Shown: one piece after another, positions 26,747-34,512 of the stretch | Numbering within the stretch: position 1 is the first letter of the stretch | Layout of the letters: each line of letters begins with the position of its first letter | From: Bacillota bacterium | GTDB lineage: Bacteria > Bacillota > Clostridia > Lachnospirales > Lachnospiraceae | Reading direction: 5' to 3' | Length of the DNA: 59,904 nt | Assembly (NCBI GenBank): GCA_023415475.1 | Contig: JAEZKL010000028.1 | Coordinates: 1 to 59,904 of the forward strand | The notes under the pieces: model-generated | The model's database searches: none | What the model was told of the DNA's origin: nothing | Seen by the model: only the letters and a program-made list of their open reading frames with translations | Made by a program: the position numbers and the translations under genes

Positions 26747-27787
26747 ATGAAGGAGTTACGGAAGCCGCAAAAATTGCAGCCCGGAGATAAGGTGGCGACC
26801 GTCAGCTTATCTTGGGGAGGGGCCGGAGACGATAATATTTTATGGCGTTATCAGCAGGGAAAGGAACGCCTGGAGAAGGTATTCGGTCTTAATGTCGTAG
26901 AAATGGAGCATACGTTAAAGGGAACGAACTACATATATGAGCATCCGGAGAAGAGAGCGGAGGACTTGATGAAGGCCTTTGCGGATCCGGAAATAAAGGC
27001 GATTATCGCCTGTATCGGAGGGATAGAGAGCGTGCGGATGCTTCCCTATATTGATTTTGAAGTGATTCGTAATAATCCGAAGATATTTATGGGCTATTCC
27101 GATTCAACCACAACCCATCTGATCTGTTATAAGGCCGGTATCTCCAGTATCTATGGACCGACCTTACTGATGGATTTTGCAGAAAATATATCAATGGACG
27201 AATATACTGTAGAATACATTAAAAAGACGTTGTTTACAGAGGAAGCGGTAGGAATTATCCCTCCGGCCAAGGAATGGACCAGTGAACGTCTGCCTTGGTT
27301 GGTGGAAAATAAGAATATCGCCAGAAAGAAAAAGCCAAATACAGGCTATGAGCTGCTGCAGGGTAAGGGAACGGTTCAGGGTAGACTCCTTGGGGGTTGT
27401 CTTGAAGTCTTTGATATGCTACGAGGTACAGAATTGTTTCCGGAGCTGTCCTCCTTTGATCATGCTATTCTTTTCTTGGAGACCTCAGAGGATAAGCCTC
27501 CGGTATGGTTTGTGGAGGTGGCTCTTCGAATCTACGGTATCAATGGCATTCTGGGACGCCTACGCGGAATTATCTTCGGAAAGCCTCAGGACGAATCGTA
27601 CTATGAAGAATATAATAAGATAATTAAGCAGGTATTAGCTGAGTTTCACAGAGAAGATCTTCCTGTGTTGGTAAATATGAATTTTGGTCATACGGAACCG
27701 AAGATATGTCTGCCTTACGGAGCATTGGCAGAGATTGATTGTGAGAACAAGACCTTTGCCATCATCGAGGGAGCTGTAGTAGATTGA
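26747..27787 (+). CDS. S66-family peptidase (LD-carboxypeptidase / MccF-like)
   Basis: 346 residues. The S66 signatures are an N-terminal PGDKVATVSLSWGG block, the oxyanion segment AIIACIGGIESVRMLPYID, the nucleophile Ser in FMGYSDSTTTHL near residue 115, and the C-terminal Glu-His pair (FLETSEDKPP and NFGHTEPKICLPYG). S66 enzymes either trim tetrapeptides of murein (LdcA) or cleave aminoacyl-nucleotide antibiotics (MccF). The residues about 180-215 form an extra segment as in MccF-like members, so that clade is favoured but not proven. It follows the two ATP-grasp ligases on the same strand. Confidence 0.88.
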   Translation: MKELRKPQKLQPGDKVATVSLSWGGAGDDNILWRYQQGKERLEKVFGLNVVEMEHTLKGTNYIYEHPEKRAEDLMKAFADPEIKAIIACIGGIESVRMLPYIDFEVIRNNPKIFMGYSDSTTTHLICYKAGISSIYGPTLLMDFAENISMDEYTVEYIKKTLFTEEAVGIIPPAKEWTSERLPWLVENKNIARKKKPNTGYELLQGKGTVQGRLLGGCLEVFDMLRGTELFPELSSFDHAILFLETSEDKPPVWFVEVALRIYGINGILGRLRGIIFGKPQDESYYEEYNKIIKQVLAEFHREDLPVLVNMNFGHTEPKICLPYGALAEIDCENKTFAIIEGAVVD

Positions 27788-27816
27788 AAAATCATAGATG
27801 ATTGATTAGTATGAAA

Positions 27817-27864
27817 AAAAACAGATGGCTGGGCATCGATTATTGATGTCAGGTCATCTGTTTT
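27817..27864. terminator. Bidirectional terminator between the S66 and HAD genes
   Basis: AAACAGATG (27819-27827) pairs with CATCTGTTT (27855-27863), with A-rich sequence on the left and T on the right, between two convergent genes. Confidence 0.7.
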
Positions 27865-27890
27865 ACGCAATTACTTATTATAGATATTAC

Positions 27891-28535
27891 TTAGATTAAT
27901 GTCAGCAGCTCCTTAGGGGTGTCAATCAAATAATCAGCACCCTCGCTTCGAAGTACCTCACGGCATCGAAAACCCCAGGTTACACCGATACAGGGGATGC
28001 CGGCATTCTTTGCTGTCCGAACATCGGTTTCAGAATCACCGACGAGGATGGTGGAGCTTAATTCTGAGCCTAATTCCTTCACTGCGGTATAGATGCTGTC
28101 AGGAGCAGGCTTTCGTTTGATTTCGCTGGTCTCACCGATTGCAACCGGAATTAGGTTACCGAAGTAGGTTCTTGCTAATTCCTTAACAGCGGCATCATAT
28201 TTATTCGATACAATCGCTATTTTATAATTATAGCGGTATAAGTCTAACAACAATTCCATAATACCATTATAGGGTCTAGTCTTGTTCTGCATATTATGCT
28301 TATAATTTTCCTTGAATTCTTCCATAACAAGGGTAACAACCTCGTCATTACATTCCTCCGGTACGGACCTACGTACGAGATTTCTTACTCCGTTACCAAC
28401 GAAACGCCTAACCTCCTCAAGACTCTTTGGAACATAGCCCCTTGAAGTCAGTACTTCGTTCAGGCTATCCCGTAAATCGTCTAAAGTATTCAATAAGGTT
28501 CCGTCCAAATCAAAAATCACGGTATTATATCTCAT
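27891..28535 (-). CDS. HAD-family phosphatase (phosphoglycolate phosphatase-like)
   Basis: 214 residues from the ATG at 28535 (AAGGA SD at 8 bases). The upstream in-frame extension of 60 codons passes through a hairpin cluster and is not coding. HAD motifs: motif I VIFDLDGTLLNT at the very N-terminus, motif II AIVSNK near residue 115, motif III KRKPAPDSIY, and motif IV VGDSETDVRTAKNAG. The helical cap (about 18-85) puts it in subfamily I (Gph/PpaX-like). It probably dephosphorylates a small phosphometabolite; phosphoglycolate is a common but unproven assignment. Confidence 0.92.
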   Translation of the reverse strand: MRYNTVIFDLDGTLLNTLDDLRDSLNEVLTSRGYVPKSLEEVRRFVGNGVRNLVRRSVPEECNDEVVTLVMEEFKENYKHNMQNKTRPYNGIMELLLDLYRYNYKIAIVSNKYDAAVKELARTYFGNLIPVAIGETSEIKRKPAPDSIYTAVKELGSELSSTILVGDSETDVRTAKNAGIPCIGVTWGFRCREVLRSEGADYLIDTPKELLTLI

Positions 28536-28575
28536 GAGGAACATCCTTTCTATTTGCGCGTAAGCAAATGTGAGC

Positions 28576-28694
28576 AATGTGAACAAACACAGTTTGTTCA
28601 CATTCTGCAAGCTTGCTTGCATAAATACGAGCCTGCACATGCGAATAATGCCTGAAAGCAGGCATCGGAGAAACTCGTTAGCGTGTTTCTTCCG
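28576..28694. repeat. Cluster of four hairpins (composite repeat element)
   Basis: In order: AATGTGAACAAAC/GTTTGTTCACATT (28576-28604), GCAAGC/GCTTGC (about 28607-28620), ATGCCTG/CAGGCAT (28648-28665), and CGGAGAAACTCG/CGTGTTTCTTCCG (28666-28694). The block CAAGCTTGCTTG with ATACGAGC is shared with the tandem repeat at 31849; the last hairpin resembles the CGGAAGAACAAGGAGT family. Confidence 0.7.
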
Positions 28695-28829
28695 GTTTCT
28701 GTAAGACAGTATCATTTGGCTTGTAAATTATTATTAGTATAACTTTACCCTTTTCTAAACGCAAGAACTTTTTATTATTTATTCGACAATATTAAACAAT
28801 AGCGTTTATTTTGTGCATTCATTATTTCA

Positions 28830-28858
28830 TTGAATAGAAACATGCGATTTAGTATAAT
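28830..28858 (+). promoter_or_regulatory. fhs promoter
   Basis: TTGAAT (28830-28835) and TATAAT (28853-28858) with a 17-base spacer. The leader to the start codon is about 150 bases; I found no THF riboswitch in it. Confidence 0.7.
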
Positions 28859-29014
28859 AGATTATATGCCGGTACTAATAGGAAGAACGATTTAATTATT
28901 AAAATAATTAATAAGTGAATGAAAGGATGGTATCTTGATAAATATAGTATAAATGCTACAATCATTATTATAATACCTAACGAATTACAAATTGAGAAAG
29001 GCAGGGCAATACGA

Positions 29015-30685
29015 ATGAAATCAGACATTCAAATCGCACAGGAAGCGCAGTTGAAGCATATCAGAGAAGTAGCAGAGAGGCTTACTATCTCCGAGGAGAA
29101 TCTGGAATACTACGGCAAATATAAAGCAAAGCTATCCGATGACTTGTGGGATAAGGTAAAGAATAAACCGGATGGTAAGCTGGTTCTGGTTACGGCGATT
29201 AATCCTACTCCGGCCGGAGAAGGAAAGACAACCACTACGGTTGGTTTGGGGCAGGCGCTTGGTTTGTTGAAGGTTCGTTCCTGCATCGCTCTGCGTGAGC
29301 CGTCCTTGGGACCCTGCTTCGGCATCAAGGGTGGAGCAGCCGGAGGCGGTTATGCTCAGGTTGTACCGATGGAGGATTTGAATCTACATTTTACGGGAGA
29401 TTTCCATGCAATTACCTCAGCAAATAATCTTCTGGCTGCTATGCTGGATAACCACATTCAACAGGGAAATATTCTGGGAATTGATACCAATCAGATTGTA
29501 TGGAAACGTTGTGTCGATATGAATGACAGAGTGCTCCGTAATATTGTGGTAGGACTGGGACGGAAAGCAGATGGAGTGGTACGTGAGGATCATTTTATTA
29601 TTACCGTGGCATCAGAAATCATGGCGGTGCTTTGCCTTGCGGATGACATGTTTGATCTCAAGGAGCGTCTTGGACGTATCGTGGTTGCCTATACCTATGA
29701 CGGTAAGCCGGTTACAGCAAAGCAGCTGAACGCAGTCGGAGCGATGGCGGCCCTGCTCAAGGATGCTCTGAAACCGAATTTAATCCAGACCCTGGAGAAC
29801 ACGCCGGCGATTATTCACGGTGGACCATTTGCCAATATCGCTCATGGCTGTAACAGTGTCAGAGCGACGAAGACAGCCTTGAAATTAGCCGATGTTGTGG
29901 TTACCGAGGCGGGCTTTGGCGCAGATCTTGGTGCTGAAAAATTCCTCGACATCAAATGCAGAATGGCAGGTCTGAAGCCCGATGCCATCGTATTGGTTGC
30001 GACGATAAGAGCCTTAAAATATAATGGAGGTATTGCTAAAACAGATTTGGGAACCGAGAATCTGGAGGCTCTGAAGAAGGGTATTGTCAATCTGGAAAAA
30101 CACATTGAAAATCTCCAAAAATTTGGTGTTCCGGTTGTAGTAAGCCTCAACCGGTTTGTATCCGATACCGAGGCAGAGCTTGCTTATGTAAAGAGCTTCT
30201 GTGAAGACAGAGACTGCGAATTCTCTCTCTGTGAGGTATGGGAGAAGGGTGGAGAAGGCGGAATTGACCTGGCAAATAAGGTTTTATCAACCTTAGAGAC
30301 GAAGAAGAGTAATTATCAACCGCTTTACGATGTGAACTTATCCATTAAGGAGAAGATAGAAACCATTGCGAAGGAAATCTATGGTGCAGAGGGTGTAACC
30401 TATGATCCGGCAGCCGAGAGTGCGATTAAGACGATTGAAGGCTTAGGCTTTAAAGAGCTGCCGATTTGTATGGCTAAGAATCAATATTCCCTGTCAGATG
30501 ATGCCACTAAGCTCGGCAGACCGACCGGCTTTACGATCAATATTCGTGAGGTCTATGTGTCTGCGGGTGCAGGCTTTGTTGTCGCCATCACCGGTACGGT
30601 AATGACAATGCCCGGTCTTCCTAAGGTTCCGGCCGCAGAGGGCATCGATGTTGATGATGACGGAAAGATAACCGGATTATTCTAA
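29015..30685 (+). CDS. fhs: Formate-tetrahydrofolate ligase
   Basis: 556 residues from the ATG at 29015, which begins MKSDIQIAQEA as family members do and is preceded by AAAGG; the frame is open upstream but that part has no family similarity. The enzyme makes 10-formyl-tetrahydrofolate from formate, THF and ATP in the cytoplasm. Motifs: the P-loop-like TPAGEGKTTTTVGLGQAL near residue 65, EPSLGPCFGIKGGAAGGGYAQ, FTGDFHAITSANNLLAA, and the C-terminal TGTVMTMPGLPK. In acetogens it starts the methyl branch; in this organism it may simply feed purine synthesis. Length is exactly typical. Confidence 0.98.
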   Translation: MKSDIQIAQEAQLKHIREVAERLTISEENLEYYGKYKAKLSDDLWDKVKNKPDGKLVLVTAINPTPAGEGKTTTTVGLGQALGLLKVRSCIALREPSLGPCFGIKGGAAGGGYAQVVPMEDLNLHFTGDFHAITSANNLLAAMLDNHIQQGNILGIDTNQIVWKRCVDMNDRVLRNIVVGLGRKADGVVREDHFIITVASEIMAVLCLADDMFDLKERLGRIVVAYTYDGKPVTAKQLNAVGAMAALLKDALKPNLIQTLENTPAIIHGGPFANIAHGCNSVRATKTALKLADVVVTEAGFGADLGAEKFLDIKCRMAGLKPDAIVLVATIRALKYNGGIAKTDLGTENLEALKKGIVNLEKHIENLQKFGVPVVVSLNRFVSDTEAELAYVKSFCEDRDCEFSLCEVWEKGGEGGIDLANKVLSTLETKKSNYQPLYDVNLSIKEKIETIAKEIYGAEGVTYDPAAESAIKTIEGLGFKELPICMAKNQYSLSDDATKLGRPTGFTINIREVYVSAGAGFVVAITGTVMTMPGLPKVPAAEGIDVDDDGKITGLF

Positions 30686-30752
30686 TGAGGTAATAACGGT
30701 TTATTTAGATGTTAAAAGTAAATTCACAACAGAAATCATATATTTTTACATT

Positions 30753-30859
30753 ATAAAACACTATGAGAATTCATTGATACGCTACCCCTATATTGGAATT
30801 GTTATTTTTCAATGTCCTATATAGGAGTAACATATCAATATTACCTCATAGTGTTTTAT
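30753..30859. repeat. Long inverted repeat after fhs (arms about 44 bp)
   Basis: ATAAAACACTATGAG (30753-30767) pairs perfectly with CTCATAGTGTTTTAT (30845-30859). Pairing continues inward with mismatches through ATTGATA and CCCTATAT. It lacks a T-run, so it looks more like a palindromic element than a terminator. Confidence 0.75.
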
Positions 30860-30939
30860 TCTAACTGATAATATAATTCTTATTTGGGAAAGACTATGTA
30901 CTAATCTTTATATACATGTTATGTAGACAAAAATGCTAT

Positions 30940-31020
30940 TTATATTCCATAGGGGTAGTAATGCTCTGCTTTTGATTGGAATTCTTTGATGCTGGTTATT
31001 TTTCCGTTTACGTCAAATGT
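30940..31020 (-). pseudogene. C-terminal remnant of a SnoaL/NTF2-like protein
   Basis: On the minus strand the frame TFDVNGKITSIKEFQSKAEH followed by YYPYGI and a stop has no start and is preceded by an in-frame stop. The pattern of a beta strand with DVNGKI then a KEF helix is the usual last element of SnoaL-like domains. It is fused, out of frame, to the methyltransferase remnant. Identification is tentative. Confidence 0.4.
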
Positions 31021-31205
31021 TTAATGTCCAATTTTCTTACAGCTCCGCATTGATTCCAATCTATAAACCATGTATTCATGCCTTTTTCAGCTTCATCCTG
31101 GCAAATAAGTGTGTTTTTATCCAGCTTTGGAAACCAACCTTCAATAAATTCTGTGCTTTCTTTTGAGCAGAAAGTCAAATATACCTCTCCGTTAGGTTTG
31201 AGCAC
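31008..31205 (-). pseudogene. Truncated SAM-dependent methyltransferase (C-terminal fragment)
   Basis: 65 codons open with GTG-CTC-AAA-CCT: MLKPNGEVYLTFCSKES is the post-motif-III segment of class I methyltransferases (LKPGG turn plus strand). The N-terminal SAM-binding half is missing, and a TGA lies directly before the first codon, so this is a gene fragment and not a small protein. It abuts the SnoaL-like remnant, which together suggests a local deletion scar. Confidence 0.6.
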
Positions 31206-31247
31206 TCAAAAATAAATAATGTTCGCAAACAAGTGCGAAGAAAATAT

Positions 31248-31700
31248 CTAAGTATTTTTCTCAAGATAAATCAGTTTTAACTCCGGAGTAACCAATTTCT
31301 CCATAAATCTACGATAACCCCTGGTCTCATAAAAATGAAGATTTCTCGTACTTTTCTCGCTGGTGAATAGCTCATAACGAAATTCAGGATACATTTGTTC
31401 TATGGCTAGCAGAAGCTGTGACCCTATTCCCTTACCCTGGTGTTTTGGATTTACCATTAGTTTACCGATGAGTAGCGTATTATTATCAATATAGCCTCTT
31501 ATCGATCCTATTATCGTGTCATTATCATCGATAGCTTTTAGCAGGATACCGTTCTCATATTCTATTGTAAGCTCCTCCAGAGTCTCCATAAGCGGTTGTA
31601 TGTTGAAATTGTTATGTAGCTGTGCTTCACTTTGATATGCCAGATATTGAAGCTTAAGGATTTCCTGTAAATTATTAAGCTCTGCATTGGTAATTAACAT
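31248..31700 (-). CDS. GNAT-family N-acetyltransferase
   Basis: 150 residues; the ATG at 31700 is preferred to that at 31706 because GGAGGG lies 6 bases before it. The GNAT fold is clear: N-terminal ITNAELNNLQEILKLQYLAY, the strand IIGSIRGYIDNNTLLIGKLMV, and the acetyl-CoA pyrophosphate loop HQGKGIGSQLLLAIE (Q/RxxGxG/A) near residue 90. The final NLHFYETRGYRR segment is typical. The substrate cannot be read from the sequence. Confidence 0.9.
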   Translation of the reverse strand: MLITNAELNNLQEILKLQYLAYQSEAQLHNNFNIQPLMETLEELTIEYENGILLKAIDDNDTIIGSIRGYIDNNTLLIGKLMVNPKHQGKGIGSQLLLAIEQMYPEFRYELFTSEKSTRNLHFYETRGYRRFMEKLVTPELKLIYLEKNT

Positions 31701-31848
31701 AATCATCCCTCCAAGATTAAAGTATAATTGTAGGTTGTCAATTTGATTTTATCACAATATATGGAAAAGTAAACTTGAAACCTTGAATTCTAAACATAGA
31801 AAAAAATGCAAAGGATTTATGCATAAATCAGGACATCCCATAGTACGA

Positions 31849-32034
31849 TATAGTAGCGTAGTGAGTATACTCCAAGCTAGCTTGGGAGTAAACGAGCGGA
31901 GCAGAAGATCATGAACATGCTTTTGTTCATGATATATAGTAGCGTAGTGAGTATATTCCAAGCTTGCTTGGGAATATACGAGCGGAGCAGAAGATCATGA
32001 ACATGCTTTTGTTCATGATATATAGTAGCGTAGT
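31849..32034. repeat. Tandem 86-bp hairpin repeat, two full copies plus a partial third
   Basis: Copies start at 31849 and 31935; a third stops after about 14 bases at 32021-32034. Each begins TATAGTAGCGTAGTGAGTAT and contains two hairpins: a CAAGC-GCTTG stem and ATGAACA...TTGTTCAT. The copies are nearly identical; copy 1 has ACTCC...GGAGT where copy 2 has ATTCC...GGAAT, a compensatory change in the stem. No gene crosses it. Confidence 0.93.
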
Positions 32035-32093
32035 GTATTCATATTAAAATTGAAATCTGTGGTATTGGTAAAACGCAGGAAATGGAGGAAGCT

Positions 32094-32675
32094 ATGATTG
32101 AGAAGGTACAATTTCACTATACAGATGATATCACGGTCATAAACCGAGACCAATTTGATGTACATATGCGTCTTTATGAGGGGTATGTAACCAACATCAA
32201 TAAGATTGATGAGATACTAATCAGAGGGGATGCCCAAAGAGATCAAGCCAATACAACCTTCAGCTGGTATCGGGAGTTAAAACGAGGAGAGACCTACGCA
32301 CTTGACGGTGTAATACTGCATGAGTTATATTTCGAGAATATAGGCGGTAATTCACAAGGACCTGATAGAGCGACAGCCGCAATTTTGAAACAGAGCTTTG
32401 GAAGTGTTGAGAAGTGGCAGGAGGACTTTATCGCAACCGCTAAAGCAAGCCGAGGCTGGGCAATTTTATGTCTGGATCAAAGAAGCATGCGATTTCGTAA
32501 CAACAGTCTGGATGCGCATGATGTCGGTAATATCACTTTCTCTGCCCCGGTTCTGGTGTTGGATATGTATGAGCATGCATATTTCCTGCAATATGCGGAT
32601 AAGAAGGCCGATTATATCGACGCCTTTATGAAGAATATTAATTGGGCTGTAGTAGGAGACAGAATGCATGAGTAA
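32094..32675 (+). CDS. Iron/manganese superoxide dismutase family protein
   Basis: 193 residues from the ATG at 32094 (GGAGG 5 bases before; the ATG at 32082 lies before that SD). The four metal ligands of the Fe/Mn-SOD fold are in place: His24 (DVHMRLYEGYV), His76 (LHELYFENIGG), Asp157 and His161 (LVLDMYEHAYF). Length is normal for the family. Two features are unusual: the canonical second-shell tryptophan of DVWEHAYY is Met-Tyr here, and the N-terminal KHHxxY helix is replaced by VHMRLY, lacking the active-site-gateway His and Tyr arrangement. Activity is therefore probable but not certain. Confidence 0.85.
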   Translation: MIEKVQFHYTDDITVINRDQFDVHMRLYEGYVTNINKIDEILIRGDAQRDQANTTFSWYRELKRGETYALDGVILHELYFENIGGNSQGPDRATAAILKQSFGSVEKWQEDFIATAKASRGWAILCLDQRSMRFRNNSLDAHDVGNITFSAPVLVLDMYEHAYFLQYADKKADYIDAFMKNINWAVVGDRMHE

Positions 32676-32715
32676 GGATGAGTGATAAGGAATACATTCA
32701 TCCCCAAGACATAGG

Positions 32716-32802
32716 TTGACGGACATCACACAGCTATATATGCCATCTTCGAACATAAAAATGTTCGCCTTTGTTATAGATAGTCAATGTAATGTCCGTC
32801 AA
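32716..32802. repeat. Inverted repeat between sod and pyrI
   Basis: TTGACGGACAT (32716-32726) pairs perfectly with ATGTCCGTCAA (32792-32802). Inside is CGAACAT-AAAA-ATGTTCG. It sits between convergent genes, so it could terminate both, though no T-tract follows the outer stem. Confidence 0.7.
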
Positions 32803-32885
32803 ACAGTTTATTATGAAAAGTACGTTTTTACCTTCTTCTTTTGTCGATATAATTCTTTCGAAAGTTTCTCTTAAAAGTTTATTTC

Positions 32886-33314
32886 TTATCTGCGATCAAA
32901 GGCCTGTTCACAATAGATACAGCGATAAACACCGTTAGTACGGTCTGTCAGCTTGAAGGAATGGTTGAGTCCCGGTTCTATAGAGGTTATACATCTGGGG
33001 TTCTTGCATTTTAAGATATTGGATACATGCTCCGGTAGGGTCGGATTTTTCTTCTCAATGATCTTTCCGTCATCAATAATGTTGATCGTGATACGATGAT
33101 CTAAAGCTCCAAGTATGTCTAAATCCAAATCGTTAAGGGTACCCTCAATTTTTATGATGTCCTTCTTCCCCATCTTATTACTCTTTGCATTCTTAATAAT
33201 AGCAACAGATACATCTTTATTCTCCAAATTGAGATAGGAATAAATCTTCATGGCACCGCCTGCCTGAATGTGATCGATAACAATTCCCTGATTGAGTACG
33301 CCGATATTTAGCAT
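32886..33314 (-). CDS. pyrI: Aspartate carbamoyltransferase regulatory subunit
   Basis: 142 residues. N-terminal nucleotide-binding domain (INQGIVIDHI-type start, IDDGKIIEKKNP) and C-terminal zinc domain with four Cys (CKNPRC and CIYC). The subunit binds CTP/ATP and transmits feedback control to PyrB. The start overlaps the end of pyrB by 7 bases and has a GGAGGT SD inside pyrB, so the two are co-translated. Clostridial PyrI proteins are of this length. Confidence 0.96.
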   Translation of the reverse strand: MLNIGVLNQGIVIDHIQAGGAMKIYSYLNLENKDVSVAIIKNAKSNKMGKKDIIKIEGTLNDLDLDILGALDHRITINIIDDGKIIEKKNPTLPEHVSNILKCKNPRCITSIEPGLNHSFKLTDRTNGVYRCIYCEQAFDRR

Positions 33315-34228
33315 TCTTCTACCTCCAATAATTTAATGATCAGAGCCATTCGTACATATACACCAAATTGGGCTTGCTTAAAGTATACTGCTCGAGGATC
33401 GTTATCTACCTCGGTAGCGATTTCATTCACACGGGGGAGAGGATGAAGCACCAGCATGTCTGATTTACCGAGAGCCATCTTTTTCGTATCCAGGATATAG
33501 ATATCCTTCAAGCGGATATAATCCTCTTCATTGAAGAAGCGCTCTCTCTGTACTCGTGTCATATACAGAATATCAAGCTTTGGCATGGAGTCCTCGAGAC
33601 TACGAACCTCCTCAAATTCAATGTTATTCGCTATTAATACCTCTTCTCGGATATAGGCCGGAATACGAAGCTCTTCGGGTGAGATTAGTACAAACTTAAT
33701 TCCTTCATAACGAGCCAGAGCATTGATTAAGGAATGTACGGTACGGCCGAACTTTAAATCACCGCAAAAGCCAACGACTAAATTATTTAAACGACCTTTA
33801 AGATTCTTAATGGTTAATAAATCGGTAAAGGTTTGAGTGGGATGATTATGACCGCCGTCACCGGCATTGATAACAGGAATAGAAGAATAAGTAGATGCAA
33901 CGAATGGGGCGCCTTCCTTAGGATGGCGGATAGCACAGATATCTGCGTAAGTGGAAATAACTCGAATGGTATCGGCAACACTTTCACCTTTGGAAGCCGA
34001 ACTGGAATCGGCAGATGCGAATCCTAAGACATTACCTCCAAGATTAAGCATTGCTGCTTCAAAACTAAGTCGGGTCCGTGTACTAGGTTCGTAGAATAGT
34101 GTGGCCAGCTTCTTTCCACGGCACACATCAGAGTATTTCTTGGGATTATCGATTATCCTTTCTGATAATTCGAGAAGCTCGCCAAGCTCAGAAACAGTAA
34201 GGTCAGTTGGACTGATAATATGTCTCAT
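33308..34228 (-). CDS. pyrB: Aspartate carbamoyltransferase catalytic subunit
   Basis: 306 residues from the ATG at 34228 (GGAGG SD; an ATG at 34240 precedes the SD). It condenses carbamoyl phosphate with aspartate, the committed step of pyrimidine synthesis. Motifs: carbamoyl-phosphate loop FYEPSTRTRLSFE near residue 50, the SASSKGES loop, NAGDGGHNHPTQTFTDLLT, and the HPLPRVNEI loop near residue 265. I saw no PyrR attenuator upstream. No other pyr gene is adjacent. Confidence 0.98.
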   Translation of the reverse strand: MRHIISPTDLTVSELGELLELSERIIDNPKKYSDVCRGKKLATLFYEPSTRTRLSFEAAMLNLGGNVLGFASADSSSASKGESVADTIRVISTYADICAIRHPKEGAPFVASTYSSIPVINAGDGGHNHPTQTFTDLLTIKNLKGRLNNLVVGFCGDLKFGRTVHSLINALARYEGIKFVLISPEELRIPAYIREEVLIANNIEFEEVRSLEDSMPKLDILYMTRVQRERFFNEEDYIRLKDIYILDTKKMALGKSDMLVLHPLPRVNEIATEVDNDPRAVYFKQAQFGVYVRMALIIKLLEVEEC

Positions 34229-34477
34229 AGACACCTCCATATGTTATTTGGTTATTGAAACAGGAATGATTTCAGTGGTTCGTTTTTTATTCCTTAACTA
34301 AATATATTAGTATAAAACCTCTGAAATAGCAATTATTATTTTTGTTTTTAATGTGGGAGTTTTAGCCATAGCATGACCAAATAATGTAAAAAGTATCCAA
34401 GCATTATATTAATTGACAGATAATTACACTTTAAAATTGCAATTATAAAATAATTATTAAAATAACAGACAATAGTA

Positions 34478-34506
34478 TTGACAAATGGCAAATTGCAAGG
34501 TAAAAT
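34478..34506 (+). promoter_or_regulatory. Consensus promoter of the candidate ncRNA
   Basis: TTGACA (34478-34483) and TAAAAT (34501-34506) with a 17-base spacer. Predicted start is near 34513. A second TTGACA at 34413 has no clear -10. Confidence 0.7.
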
Positions 34507-34512
34507 AAATTC

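Noticed and set aside
28536..28715. N-terminal extension of the HAD phosphatase
   Set aside because: The open frame continues upstream, but it crosses the hairpin cluster, the SD lies at 28550-28544, and HAD motif I normally lies at the N-terminus, so the start at 28535 is right.
28919..29014. N-terminal extension of Fhs
   Set aside because: The 32 extra codons have no family similarity; the usual MKSDIQIAQ start with its own SD is at 29015.
28860..29014. Possible THF riboswitch in the fhs leader
   Set aside because: The conserved core and pairing of that riboswitch were not found; the leader is AT-rich and unstructured by eye.
31752..31961. Open frame on the minus strand over the tandem repeat
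   Set aside because: It is produced by the repeat sequence itself and has no SD or known domain.
31849..32034. 86-bp tandem repeat read as a CRISPR array
   Set aside because: Whole units repeat with no unique spacers, and there are no cas genes.
34229..34330. Possible PyrR attenuator before pyrB
   Set aside because: No PyrR binding-loop consensus and no terminator/antiterminator pair could be seen.
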